Shown here piece by piece: positions 1-51,482 of a DNA stretch of 64,000 nucleotides (its first letter is position 1; each line of letters opens with the position of its first letter). Under the pieces are notes generated by a model. It had not been told where the DNA came from. It saw only the letters and a list, made by a program, of their open reading frames with translations, and did not search any database. The position numbers and the translations under genes were made by a program. Source of the stretch: Megamerina dolium (lineage: Eukaryota; Arthropoda; Insecta; Diptera; Megamerinidae); the NCBI GenBank assembly GCA_963854835.1, contig OY978525.1, forward strand, positions 67,522,407 to 67,586,406, given 5' to 3'.

Positions 1-1157
1 AAGATAGACAAAGTCCCTTACTACTTCAAAAGCGTAGTTGTCAACAGTGACGTGCTGTCCAAGACGCCGGGACTCTTTGTTTGTTGACACTAGATGCTTC
101 GTCTTGCCCTCGTTCACAGTAAGACCCATCCGACGCGACTCTCTTTCCAACTCTGAGAATGCTGCACTGACTGCTAGCGTGTTCATGCCAATTATGTCAA
201 TGACGTCGGCATACGCTAACAGCATGACACTTTTGTTGAAGATAGTGCCATTATGTCGTAGATCAGCAGCTCGTATTATTTTCTCCATAATAAGATTGAA
301 GAAGTCGCACGATAACGAATCACTTTGTCTGAAACCCCGTTCGGTACTAAACGGTGCGGAGAGGTCCTTCCCAATTTTCACTGCACAACGGGAGATATGC
401 AGTGTCATTCTACAAAGTCGAATGAGCTTTGCAGGAATACCGAACTCAGATATTGTTGCGTAGAAGTAATCACTTACCGGACCGTCCAAAGCGGCTTTAT
501 AATCAATAAATAGGTGGTGTGTGTCGATCTGTTTTTCTTGGATCTTCTCCAGGATTTGGCGCAGTGTGAAAATCTGGTCGATGGTGGATTTACCAGGTCT
601 GAAGCCACACTGATAAGGTCCAATCAGGTTGCCGAGCATAGGCTTCAACCATTCACACAGTACGCTCGATAGAACCTTGTACGCGATGCTCAGGAGACTT
701 ATTCCACGGTAGTTGGCGCAAATTATGGGGTCCCCTTTTTTATGTACAGGACAGAGAACACTGAGCCTCCAATCATCAGGCACGCTTTCATCCGACCATA
801 TTCTGCTTATGAGCTGGTGCATGCAGGCGAAAAGCTCATCGCCTCCGGTTTTAAACAACTCGGCAGGCAGGCCATCAGCACCTGCAGCCTTGTTGTTCTT
901 CAGCCTTAAAATTGCCGTTTCAACTTCGTCATAGTCGGGTGGTGGAACATCAACACCATCATCTGTAATTGGAGTTATCGGGCAAACCCCTCCACTGGCG
1001 GAATTGTTCGTAGCATCGCCATTCAGTAACGTGGAGAAGTGTTCCCTCCATAGGCTCAGTACACTCTGGACATCTGTAACCAGATTCCCATTTCCATCAC
1101 GACAAGAAGAGGCTCCGGGACTTAAACCTTCACTCAGGCGCTTGATGTTTTCGAAGA
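1..1157 (-). mobile_element. RTE-type LINE fragment (copy A), cut by the window edge
   Basis: Minus-strand sequence closely matches the RT part of the full copy at 28,087-31,459 (for example 38-463 against 28,731-29,156). It covers the middle of the ORF: the linker after the endonuclease, the RT fingers and palm, and part of the thumb. The match stops abruptly at about 1157, so the 5' part including the endonuclease is missing, and the 3' end lies outside the window. The junction abuts a foldback element starting at about 1159. Confidence 0.85.
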
Positions 1158-1158
1158 A

Positions 1159-1512
1159 TGCTGGATTTACAACAGATGGCGTAGTTCGGGATATAAGCAT
1201 CAGACAATACTGAAACTATATTCATGTCATAACCTCATTCCATAGCTTTCATTTTCAGTATGCGTCCACTAGACAATCCCAAGCGAAAAAATTCAGCTGC
1301 ACTTTTCTCCAAATTAAAGAAGTAAATCAAAACTTCCCGCAAATGCTGTTTTGTGGGCACAAAGCTTGACATATTGAGAGCCAAAAAAAACTATGTTGTT
1401 TACACTCCTGGCAAATGACACATACTGAAAATGAAAGCTATGGAATGAATATAGTTTCAGTATTGTCTGATGCTTATATCCCGAACTACGCCATCTGTTG
1501 TAAATCCCGCAT
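1159..1512. mobile_element. Foldback/MITE-like element with ~95-bp inverted arms
   Basis: Bases 1161-1262 and 1416-1512 are inverted copies of each other (ggatttacaacagatggcgt at the outer end, cattttcagtatg at the inner end). They differ mainly by a short insertion in the left arm near 1226. The roughly 150-bp loop has no recognised coding sequence. The arrangement fits a foldback element or a MITE with long TIRs. No convincing target duplication is visible because the left side is a junction with the RTE fragment and the right side runs into an (AT)n tract. Confidence 0.7.
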
Positions 1513-1530
1513 TTTTAATTTGCGCTCCCA

Positions 1531-1616
<86 letters not shown>
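1531..1616. repeat. (AT)n microsatellite
   Basis: About 85 bp of uninterrupted TA/AT dinucleotides. The next 170 bp (1629-1790) recur in inverted orientation at 4741-4890, where the copy is again followed by a TA tract, so the tract travels with that repeat. Confidence 0.97.
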
Positions 1617-1619
<3 letters not shown>

Positions 1620-1787
1620 TATTTTGAAAAATAAAAACTTGTTGTTGCTTGTTTCTTTCATGCGTGCCTTATATATTGAAATTCGTTTTGTAGAAAATCG
1701 TAAAAATATTTAAATTTTTATTTCAAATATTCAAAATCATTCAAATATGTTTTAATTTTTTGAATAAAAATTCTACGTAGAGGCATT

Positions 1788-3916
1788 CTAGAGGCAGTCT
1801 TAATACATAATTTCCGCACCTTGTATTCTAGAAAATAATATAAGGCTGCCGCTTTTGCTATGATTCCCATGTGTACGCCCTACAAATTTAGTTTTCACGT
1901 AGCATTCAAGCTGAATGTATCTATAAATTAACAAGTTCATTTAGTTCATTGAGATCTTCGAACAGCAAAGTATGTTTATATTGTACATAAAGCGTGATCC
2001 ATTTCGAGGTTCCCTACTTTTTTAAAGAAAAAAACACAGAAAATTCAAATTGAATGGGGAATGTTTATTATCATTTGAAAGAACATTCTTTGGCATTTAT
2101 TTTTTGAAGATTATGTCTTTCAAATGTTGGCCGTGGCTACGTCTCAGATGGTCCATCCGTTGAGTCCAATTTTCGTTGACTCGTTCGAGCATTTCGACTG
2201 GTAACTGGCTAATGACACGCGTGATGTTTTGCTCCAAGGCCTGAATCGAAGCGGGTTTGTCCGCATAAACTTTAGACTTTACATATCCCCAGAGGAAAAA
2301 GTCTAACGGTGTGATATCACACGATTGACCGGCCCAAAACGTGAAATTATCTGCTCACCGAATTGGTCTCTCAATAAATCCATTGATTGATGCGATGTGT
2401 GGGAAGTGGCGCTATCTTGTTGAAACCAAGTGCCGCCGAGATCACGAGCTTCAATTTCAGGCATCAAATAGTCGGATATCATGGCACGATAACGGTCGCC
2501 ATTGACGGTTACGTTCTCACCGGCATCATTTTTGAAGAAATATGGACTGATGATTCCACCGGCCCACAAACCACACCAAACCGTTGTTTTTTCTGGATGA
2601 AGTGGCAGCTGTTGAATCTCTTCAGGTTGCTCTTCGTCCCAAATGCGGCAATTTTGCTTGTTTACATACCCATTGAGCCAGAAATGGGCCTCATCGCTGA
2701 ACAAAATTTGGCTCGAAAACGTCGGATCTTCTTGGAACTTTTCAAAAGCCCATAGACGAAGCGATGTCGCTTGGGAAGGTCGGACGGCTTCAGTTCTTGC
2801 ACAAGCTGTATTTTGTACGCTTTCAATTTAAGATCTCGACATAAAATGCGCCAAGTCGTTCCATACGTCAGTCGAGTTGCTGCGAACGGCGCCGAATCGA
2901 CTCTCCACGGTCTTCGTGTACACTCTCAGCTACGGCCGCTATATTTTCTTCACTGCGTGCTGGACGTGGTCTATCCGGTCGAATATTATCCAATAATGAA
3001 TGTTGGGTCTCAAGGTAGGGTGATGGTGTTGCGAATAGTACGCTCAGTAGGCCGATTACGTTGACCAAAAGTTGAGCGAAGTGCACGGAACACATTCGAA
3101 TTCGAATTAACTCGGGCATTAACTGCAGCTGCAACTGCAAAATTAAAGAGAATTAGGGCAATTTCAATGCTGAAAATTAACAGCTGTTTTCTACAGGGTT
3201 TAAAATGCTTCAGTCGAAGTAGCAAAATTCATAAAATTTTTGTTTTTCACTGCTTTAATTTTTTTAAACTGCTTTCAATTATCCATTTCTTCTGCTTCTG
3301 CTATTGAAAAAAACAGCAGTTGTATTAAAAGCAAAAGCAGACAACGATTACTGAAAAAATGCTCAGCACTTTCGGCTGTAGACGGTTTGCAAATTTTCAT
3401 TTTGCTTTGCTTTTGGTCAGAAGTGCAAGTCAAAGCAGAAGCAAATCGTTTGCTTTTGCAAATCGTCAGCAATCGTAGTCGAAGAAGGAGCATTTTCCGA
3501 AGAAGCAGCAATTTATGTGCTTTGAAAGTCGTCAGCTCAAAGAATATTGAACTAAGCAATATGCACGAGGTAACATACACGAATTTCAGGCATGAATAAA
3601 AATTGGACCGGCTGTCGAAATTACTGGGTATAAAAAAGGTCTTTTTAATACATTTAATACATTAATATAGTGATATATCTTTTAAAACTTATGATCAAAA
3701 TAAAAAATTTTAACATTTTTTTTCAAAACCTTTTTTTTCCCAAAATAGAACCATATTCAAGGTCATACAATTACCTTCTCAATGGTATATTCGGAAATGG
3801 TTATATATTTTTATTATTTTTTAAGTTGATATTTCATGAAATTTTTTCAAAATGGATGGCTTTCTATAGAATTACATGTATGTCTTCATATTTACTTTTG
3901 CGAGCATCAGTATTTT
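1788..3916. repeat. Large inverted duplication, left arm
   Basis: This arm is a near-identical inverted copy of 5676-8210. A translated 119-residue stretch inside it differs from the right arm by one residue. It carries a mariner in the same position as the right arm, so the duplication came after that insertion. Relative to the right arm it lacks about 400 bp (right-arm 6492-6890, including the mariner 5' TIR and transposase start); the junction lies at about 3096. A solitary mariner-type TIR sits near the outer end (1793-1825). The non-mariner part (about 3100-3900) has no recognisable gene. Confidence 0.9.
1990..3096 (-). pseudogene. Mariner-like transposase remnant (rosa/DD41D-like), left-arm copy
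   Basis: The 3' TIR begins at 1990 (AAGCGTGATCC) after a TA. The minus-strand frame contains LFSDEAHFWLNG (first catalytic Asp), TTVWCGLWAGG, WFQQDSATSH (second Asp), and after a frameshift CDITPLDFFLWGY with the third Asp region. The N-terminal helix-turn-helix is gone through the 400-bp deletion. A short deletion after GPVN removes part of the usual WPPRS stretch and breaks the frame; the right-arm copy shares it, so it predates the duplication. The TPLDFFLWG block resembles the rosa subfamily described in tephritids. Not functional. Confidence 0.87.
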
Positions 3917-5675
<1,759 letters not shown>

Positions 5676-8210
5676 AATACTGATGCTCGCAAAACTAAAT
5701 ATGAAGACATACATGTAATTCTATAGAAAGCCATCCATTTTGAAAAAATTTCATGAAATATCAACTTAAAAAATAATAAAAATATATAACCATTTCCGAA
5801 TATACCATTGAGAAGGTAATTGTATGACCTTGAATATGGTTCTATTTTGGGAAAAAAAAAGGTTTTGAAAAAAAATGTTAAAATTTTTTATTTTGATCAT
5901 AAGTTTTAAAAGATATATCACTATATTAATGTATTAAATGTATTAAAAAGACCTTTTTTATACCCAGTAATTTCGACAGCCGGTCCAATTTTTATTCATG
6001 CCTGAAATTCGTGTATGTTTCCTCGTGCATATTGCTTAGTTCAATATTCTTTGAGCTGACGACTTTCAAAGCACATAAATTGCTGCTTCTTCGGAAAATG
6101 CTCCTTCTTCGACTACGATTGCTGACGATTTGCAAAAGCAAACGATTTGCTTCTGCTTTGACTTGCACTTCTGACCAAAAGCAAAGCAAAATGAAAATTT
6201 GCAAACCGTCTACAGCCGAAAGTGCTGAGCATTTTTTCAGTAATCGTTGTCTGCTTTTGCTTTTAATACAACTGCTGTTTTTTTCAATAGCAGAAGCAGA
6301 AGAAATGGATAATTGAAAGCAGTTTAAAAAAATTAAAGCAGTGAAAAACAAAAATTTTATGAATTTTGCTACTTCGACTGAAGCATTTTAAACCCTGTAG
6401 AAAACAGCTGTTAATTTTCAGCATTGAAATTGCCCTAATTCTCTTTAATTTTGCAGTTGCAGCTGCAGTTAATGCCCGAGTTAATTCGAATTGATTCGTT
6501 AATCCGGATTAACGCTGCCGCCTGTCTAGGCTATTATGCTCCGCTGATCAATACTAAATACCCTCTTAGCGTTAATATAAGTTATCCTTTTCCTCGGTTC
6601 CTCCTCATGATGTTAAACACTTGATCCTCATTCAGATATCCCGACTTTTGCACATCCTGTAATAAAGCGTTCCAGTGATGAATGCTGATATATAACAATG
6701 TATATATTGGGTGATCCAAGTATACATACTTTTTTCAATAGAGTTTTTTTTGACAGATCACGTGTGAGTCGTGCCATGCTGTCATGTTATTTTTGTTTAG
6801 TATTGTTTGGCATTTCATCATGGAAAGACTTACTCCTGAACAACGTTTACAAATCGTTCAACTTTATTACGAAAATTCACGTTCTTTGAGGAATGTGTTC
6901 CGTGCACTTCGCTCAACTTTTGGTCATCGTAATCGGCCTACTGAGCGTACTACTCGCAACACCATCACCCTACCTTGAGACCCAACATTCATTATTGGAT
7001 AATATTCGACCGGATAGACCACGTCCAGCACGCAGTGAAGAAAATATAGCGGCCGTAGCTGAGAGTGTACACGAAGACCGTGGAGAGTCGATTCGGCGCC
7101 GTTCGCAGCAACTCGAACTGACGTATGGAACGACTTGGCGCATTTTATGTCGAGATCTTAAATTGAAAGCGTACAAAATACAGCTTGTGCAAGAACTGAA
7201 GCCGTCCGACCTTCCCAAGCGACATCGCTTCGTCTATGGGCTTTTGAAAAGTTCCAAGAAGATCCGACGTTTTCGAGCCAAATTTTGTTCAGCGATGAGG
7301 CCCATTTCTGGCTCAATGGGTATGTAAACAAGCAAAATTGCCGCATTTGGGACGAAGAGCAACCTGAAGAGATTCAACAGCTGCCACTTCATCCAGAAAA
7401 AACAACGGTTTGATGTGGTTTGTGGGCCGGTGGAATCATCGGTCCATATTTCTTCAAAAATGATGCCGGTGAGAACGTAACCGTCAATGGCGACCGTTAT
7501 CGTGCCATGATATCCGACTATTTGATGCCTGAAATTGAAGCTCGTGATCTCGGCGGCACTTGGTTTCAACAAGACAGCGCCACTTCCCACACATCGCATC
7601 AATCAATGGATTTATTGAGAGACCAATTCGGTGAGCAGATAATTTCACGTTTTGGGCCGGTCAATCGTGTGATATCACACCGTTAGACTTTTTCCTATGG
7701 GGATATGTAAAGTCTAAAGTTTATGCGGACAAACCCGCTTCGATTCAGGCCTTGGAGCAAAACATCACGCGTGTCATTAGCCAGTTACCAGTCGAAATGC
7801 TCGAAGGAGTCAACGAAAATTGGACTCAACGGATGGACCATCTGAGACGTAGCCACGGCCAACATTTGAAAGACATAATCTTCAAAAAATAAATACCAAA
7901 GAATGTTCTTTCAAATGATAATAAACATTCCCCATTCAATTTGAATTTTCTGTGTTTTTTTCTTTAAAAAAGTAGGGAACCTCGAAATGGATCACGCTTT
8001 ATGTACAATATATACATACTTTGCTGTTCGAAGATCTCAATGAACTAAATGAACTTGTTAATTTATAGATACATTCAGCTTGAATGCTACGTGAAAACTA
8101 AATTTGTAGGGCGTACACATATTTCATGGGAATCATAGCAAAAGCGACAGCCTTATATTATTTTCTAGAATACAAGGAGCGGCAATTATGTATTAAGAAT
8201 GCCTCTAGAA
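5676..8210. repeat. Large inverted duplication, right arm
   Basis: Inverted copy of 1788-3916, longer because it keeps about 400 bp deleted from the left arm. It contains the more complete mariner copy. Its distal end runs into a second mariner's TIR at 8173. Outside the mariner, 5,676-6,700 holds no recognisable gene; open frames near 6011-6316 reflect biased repeat composition. Confidence 0.9.
6707..7999 (+). pseudogene. Mariner-like element (rosa/DD41D-like), full length, inactivated
   Basis: The element is 1,293 bp between TA dinucleotides (6705-6706 and 8000-8001). Terminal sequences TTGGGTGATCC and (reverse) AAGCGTGATCC form imperfect TIRs. The transposase starts at about 6820 (MERLTPEQRLQIVQLYYENS, DNA-binding domain), runs through a second HTH region, SDEAHFWLNG, WFQQDSATSH and DITPLDFFLWG, and ends in RMDHLRRSHG followed by a stop near 7890. 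Defects: frameshifts near 6965 and 7250, a tryptophan-to-stop change (TGA) at about 7412 absent from the left arm, and the shared small deletion near 7663. No active enzyme can be made. Confidence 0.9.
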
Positions 8211-8733
8211 AACACAATTAAAACATGATATCTGCTAATTTTTCGGTATATTTATACAAAATATTCTCCTCCTGATTCAATACACTTGTTACATCGATTT
8301 AATAGTGATTCAAACGCGCGTTCCAGCTCATTTTTCGGAATTGCCTCCAGTGCCCTCGTCGAAGCCCGTTGTATGGTCTGAATGTCATCAAAAAAGCATC
8401 CTTTTAGCTTCAATTTCAGTTTTGGGAACAAAAAGAAGTAGTACGGTGCCAAATCAGGTGAATACGGCGGGTGATTCAACACATAGACCTGATTCCGAGC
8501 CAAAAATTGACGAACAATGAGTGCTGTGTTAAATTTCATGTTAAAATTTCAACATCAAACGAACACGTGTTTTGTGAAATGAATGTCAATAAACATTAAA
8601 TGTCAACCAAATGCCATGAAATGTTGACAGTTAGTAGAAGGTTGAAGCTTCAAAACGCATGTGCTTACACATAGATGGCGCGCTTTGTTGCTGAGATCTG
8701 GTTCGAGTCTTAATACATAATTGTCACACCTTG
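8173..8733 (-). mobile_element. Internally deleted mariner, second family
   Basis: Flanked by TA on both sides (8171-8172 and 8734-8735), with matching ends caaggagcggcaattatgta and, reversed, caaggtgtgacaattatgta. The minus strand keeps the transposase C-terminus: TALIVRQFLA, then HPPYSPDLAP with the third catalytic Asp, then FPKLKLKLKG. The upstream half, including the second Asp motif, is deleted. Both TIRs remain, so it could be moved in trans. It lies about 125 bp past the GT92 stop codon. Confidence 0.85.
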
Positions 8734-8858
8734 TATATCCAGATAAATATAATTTAAAAAAATATATTTTTAATTACGTTCTTTGTGTAATAACAATAGC
8801 GATATATTAGAAATACTAGTATATCTATATATGTAAAGTACACTGATTACAGGAATAA

Positions 8859-46545
<37,687 letters not shown>

Positions 46546-46849
46546 TATATAGTTTCCCAATACGTGTATGAGTGAGTCATACTGCACTAATAAAATACAA
46601 AAATATTCCTTAGTACATAATAGCAAATTTGTACATACATCCAAAACTAAACACTACGTTGATTTTAGAGTCGGCGCACACATATATTTTTTGTAGCATT
46701 TTACATTTCTCTATTGCATTTGGCCTCATCGATTAGCATTGAAACATTCAGAAAGGTTTCCAACTTTTCACTCCAAGCAAATACTATAATTGGTAACTAT
46801 ACGTTAACGGATCTTACATAGTTCCTCACATCCACCAATATTACCGCAC
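46546..46849 (-). promoter_or_regulatory. Upstream region of the GT92 gene
   Basis: The 5' UTR and promoter should lie here or just beyond, as it precedes the first coding exon and a LINE remnant begins at 46,850. No TATA box or initiator can be placed with confidence. Confidence 0.3.
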
Positions 46850-47344
46850 CTATCGCTTGTTTGATCGGCAAGCATTTTGAGTATGCCCTATTCGCCCACC
46901 GTTGTTACACTCTCTGACAGGAGCCAAATAGTGATCAACTTTCATAATAGTATAGTTGAGCACCACTGTTTTTGGTAATTCATTACCATAAAAGCCAACC
47001 TTCACCGAAAAAGTCGGAAAAAAATTTTCTTTATCCTTATCACGCTTTATAAATCTTTGCACTGACTCCACTTTACATTCACTAACTATGCTTTTGAGAA
47101 TATCATCATTTGACATATACTAGAGTACATCCCTAATAAACTTAAAAAGGTTTTCCTAAGAAAACTTCTTAGAATAAATGCACGCAATTTTTTTTTTTTT
47201 TTTTTTTTTTTTTGAAAAATCCTCATTGGCAACAAAATCATTGGCATGCTTACCACTTTTAAAGCCAATTTTGTAAAGGGAAACACCAATCGCATTAATG
47301 TTTTCTATTCCATTAATCTTTAGGTCATGCATTTTCTCCCACAA
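46850..47344 (-). pseudogene. I/Jockey-like LINE ORF1 remnant
   Basis: Minus-strand pieces give LKINGIENINAIGVSLYKIG (47,344-47,230), then after a T-homopolymer (about 47,189-47,214) FIKRDKDKENFFPTFSVKVG, YTIMKVDHYLAPVRECNNGG and RIGHTQNACRSNKR, an ORF1 zinc knuckle in which the second Cys of CNNCGR is replaced by Gly. The end of the element is not visible. It lies head-on upstream of GT92 exon 1. Confidence 0.75.
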
Positions 47345-47383
47345 AGAATATCATTTTATCTATTTTATTTTTTATTTTATGTT

Positions 47384-47695
47384 ATGCTGAGTGGTTAGTC
47401 TGTAATCCCCGTCTGAAGCATAACAAACTTAATATCGAAAAGTTTTTATTTCGATAGGTACCCTGTACCTGTACCTGTACCTGTCAGCAAGTAATTGGAA
47501 ATTCTTCCGGCAGTAACAATTTGCCATGGAAAAGCTCAGGAAATGTGATGTCGCAAGAGTTCTAACGTTCGGAACCGGCTAAAATATAAATAGGTCCTTT
47601 CTAACACTGTCCAAAATTTAACACGCACAACAGTAATGGAAGAGAGGCTCGGCCATACAGAGCTTCGAGGCTTATAAGTGCCACATATTTATTTT
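47384..47695 (+). mobile_element. tRNA-derived SINE
   Basis: Begins ATGCTGAGTGGTTAGTCTGT, a tRNA-like head, and continues with the body shared with 55,641-55,966 (ttgccatgg ... cggaaccggctaaaat ... aagtgccacatat). A short tandem (gtacct)n lies in the middle. Ends in a T-rich stretch. Diverged; TSD unclear. Confidence 0.72.
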
Positions 47696-49387
47696 TTTTT
47701 CTCCTTTATTATTAATGTCGTCCGCCTTAGTCGTGTCAACCAACACGGGAAAACCTCCATTGTGATTTCTGGGATACATTAATGTTTTTTGTTTGAGAAA
47801 TTTATATTAGAATTAAAATTCTGAATACCACTAACGTTAACAGGCTGGCAGCCGCAATTTATGCTTTTTATTTCCCGTCAAGTTAGATACAAAAACACTT
47901 TTTCAACTTCATCATTTAATATATAATTCATATCAGACTTTTTCTTATTACTCACTGGTGTCTTGGGCATAGGCTCATGTGTATCCGTGAAATCTTCAAA
48001 ATCTTCCGTTACACATGACCAAGAAGTGTACGCAATCGCGTCACACCTCTTTTTAGCTGTTTACATCTGCAGTGCGGATGATAGTGACTAGTCTATGAAA
48101 AACCTATTATATATTCGTAGGATATAGATAGCCGGAGATAACTGAAATATAAAACAAAAAACAGTAAAACATAAATTACACAATATAACTGCTATCTCTT
48201 AAGCAAAACTATTCACAGTGCAATAAATGCGCAAAAGTTGGCTCTTAAAGTTCAGAAGAAGAAGAAGAATGTATTATTTTATGAGATAATATTTATATAT
48301 ATAATTTAGACTATAACTTTTATCTGCTGTAGAATAGTTTGTTATGAATTTAATAAAAGACCTTAAAGATGACAATTTTAAGCATTTTTAAGTGCTTCAG
48401 TGCTATGAAAAAAATGGAAGTTAGGGGGTTCAAGTCTGAGTCACTGAGTCAAGGTCAATAACGTCTGAAAAGAAAATATGTATAATGCTTTTTCAACGAT
48501 ATATAATATTTCCAAATGTTAAAGTTATAATAAAGAAACAACTTTGGTTGTTTCTCGAGTGGTCCAAAACCAACAAATTTTATGATCCCGAGATACTCTC
48601 ATGATAAGCGTTCAATTGGGTAGAGTATATTTTTGTATGGGGAGCGATCAAATATATATTGAACTCTTGACTTGAATTACACTAACATATGTATGTACAC
48701 AAACATGAATGATCATATATGTGGTAACCTCTAGCTAACGTGAGAACATTTTTTTAATAGTTTTAATTAAATAAAAAATGTTTGCATGGATGCATGTACA
48801 CTATGTAGTTGCAAATTTATGTTTTACTATGGTTACGATATCAATTATTTCACTATTCACAAACAAATCAAAACAGATGTTAAGATTCGAATTTAGAATT
48901 TTTTTATTTATTATCACGATGTCCACGCGTGTTGCTGGACGTTTACGACTATACTATTTGTCGATGAGGAGCATGAAGCATTGCCAACGTTTATTTATTA
49001 TAATTTTTTAAATTCATCTTCATAGGCTATTTTTAAATATTTTAAAATACAACAATTTGTTTTGTTGGTACACGCGAATTTCTCTCCAAAGAAAACACTT
49101 ACATATGTTTACTCACATTACAGGTTGGCAATCATACAAATTATTCACATTGTGTAAATTTTACATTAAGCTGGTTTTGCATAAAAAACTAACGCATTCG
49201 CTCAAAACTACGAACGCTTAACCTTACAGAACATTGTTTTTGAATAAGTGAATATTCTAGTAGATTATCCGAATTCTAAGGAGACATGGATGACATCTTA
49301 AATTTTTAAAGACTTGTTTCATACATATTTTGTTCTATAGGTAAGAATTCAAATATTCACTTTTAACAAATCATACCCCTTGATTAT
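47696..49387. other. AT-rich sequence without recognised feature
   Basis: No coding family, TIR or repeat pair found. A 77-codon frame at 48,778-49,011 lacks motifs and is probably chance. Confidence 0.6.
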
Positions 49388-51482
49388 ATTGTTACGTTTA
49401 ATTTTACTCGAATAAAGCTTGTTTGATCACTGGACTTTTTACTAACTATATACAACAACAATTTATTTAATCAACTGTATATAATTAACTATTTCCAATC
49501 ATATATATATGGTATGTTGCCCCTATCACTTTCGGAATTAAATTCATACATTCTACACTTTCCCCTGATATGGCGAAAGTCGCTCCAAGTGCACTACTTT
49601 AAACTTGTCTCTTTTATTACAGGCACGTTGAATACGATATACGACGTCATTAATTTTTATAATTATCTCATATGGACCTAAAACCCTAAAAGCTCTCCTT
49701 CATAGAACCCTTTTGAATTTGCTCTAAGGTCATAACTGGCCTTCATCTTATCGCTTATCATCTGTGTTCGCTCCCCGATGAACTGATATACTTCATCCAA
49801 CTGTTCTCGATTTTCGCTAGTGTAATTACCTTCGGTTAACCTCGTTCGTGTTGCGAATACAAATTGCCATGAGGAACATTGGTATATGCACAACCCAGTC
49901 TTTGGTATTTACTTAAGATCTTTCTCATCCTTTCAATGTACGGTTAAACCCTTCTACCTTGCCACAGACTGTAGATGTAACGGTGTTGTACGTGTTTTGT
50001 GTATACCCAAAACGAGTCATCCATTGGTTGACGAATTCATCGTCAAGTGTACTAACTTCTTGATTTGGAATGGGGTATACTTCAGGCCATTTGCTGAAGT
50101 AATCTACAAACACCAGGTCGTATTTGTTCCCTGCATTGCTTGTTGGAAATGGTCCAGCTATATCCATAGCAATTCGTTCAAGTGGTGAACCTACATTGTA
50201 TTGGTGCATTTTACCTCGACTTTTCTTAGTGTGACCTTTGGCCATTGCACATTGTTCACACTTCCGAATCCAATTAGCGACACGGTCATTGCATCCAACC
50301 CAATAAAATCGTTTCTTTATTTTCTGGAAGAATTGTGATACTCAGCTATCACTTCATTTATTCTTGTCTTGTATACCACTAGAAGATCATTAGTGATTTT
50401 TCCATCTTCACTTTCCCATGCTCGGAATAGACATCCATTTCTCAAATGCAAGATTTGCCACTACGCCCAGTATGCTTTTGCTAATCTGTACGTACGCCCA
50501 GCTCCTTGTATTCCATAATTTTTACCAGATCTGGGTCGTTCCTTTTATCTTATTGTACAAGTTCGTCGGTTCCGGTAAGACATTCGTAAGTCGTAAAGTA
50601 AATCGTACAGGTAATACCAGTAAATTTGACATATTGTCCTTGCTTCTAGCTGCACTACTCCTTGACTGCTTGACAGACTTCTTCAACCAGATCTGATGTT
50701 TATGCATCTAGTTGGCGCACTCGTGGCATTGATTCACACATTAAACTGGCTGCTTTGTACGTCAAGGTATTACTGACAGTTTTAGCATATGTACTCCTTG
50801 GTGAATATGACTAGGGCATGTTTTTTCATCCGTCGCGTATACCACCTATGAATGGCTCTATTTTTATTTTCGCGATAAATTCTTCCAAATTACCCGAGAA
50901 CCCTGGATGAAATAAGCGATCAATATCGAAACCGAACTCGTGGAATTAATTCCACTCTATCCAATTGACTCTTATATTCGTTTCCAGTGATTAGTGATTA
51001 GTAGCTACCACGATCTTTCTCTGGAACCATCTCAGTCTTCTGGAGCATTATCTTTTAATGCGTCTATTAAAGCAGCAGTCTTGTCACTATCATCCCATTG
51101 ATTCTTCGAAGCTGTTATCTCAAATTTAAGCTTGATGATGTTGAATGGCGTGGTTCCATCAAATATTAGTGGCTTTAGTTTGATTGTACTTGATCCTTTA
51201 GTCACTGATGGGTCTGGTCCGTTTATTTTTAGTTTATTGAGTTCGAACTCTAATTGCTCAATCAATTAGACAATTAGATCATGTCTATGTACATGTTCCT
51301 TCACGTAGACAGACTCGAATCAACCCTGTTCGATCACTGGATACTGTCACTAGTATTTGCAACATTTATTTGATACTAACTATGTACAACAATTTATTTA
51401 ATCAACTCAATTTAATAAACTATTTACAATCACTCTTTAATTTAACTTGCTATAGTGTGATGTTGCCTCGATCACTTGAGGG
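49388..51482 (-). mobile_element. Gypsy retrotransposon A, second copy, heavily deleted
   Basis: Minus-strand order: partial LTR (51,482-51,318), gag frame 51,265-51,032 (KLKPLIFDGTTPFNIIKLKF), scattered gag and pol remnants around 50,250-51,000, integrase core MDIAGPFPTSNAGNKYDLVF (near 50,180) to VEGFNRTLKG (50,245-49,925), integrase tail EGNYTSENREQLDEVYQFIG (about 49,825), then partial LTR (49,555-49,388). RT and RNase H are missing and both LTRs are truncated. Shares all blocks with the copy inside the GT92 intron. Confidence 0.82.

Noticed and set aside
3240..3599. 119-codon open frame (and its inverted twin at 5,992-6,351, plus opposite-strand frames)
   Set aside because: Both strands are open at once, composition is biased by short repeats, no domain is recognisable, and near-identity between copies is explained by the inverted duplication.
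48778..49011. 77-codon frame considered as a small gene
   Set aside because: No motif, no splice or regulatory context, AT-rich surroundings.
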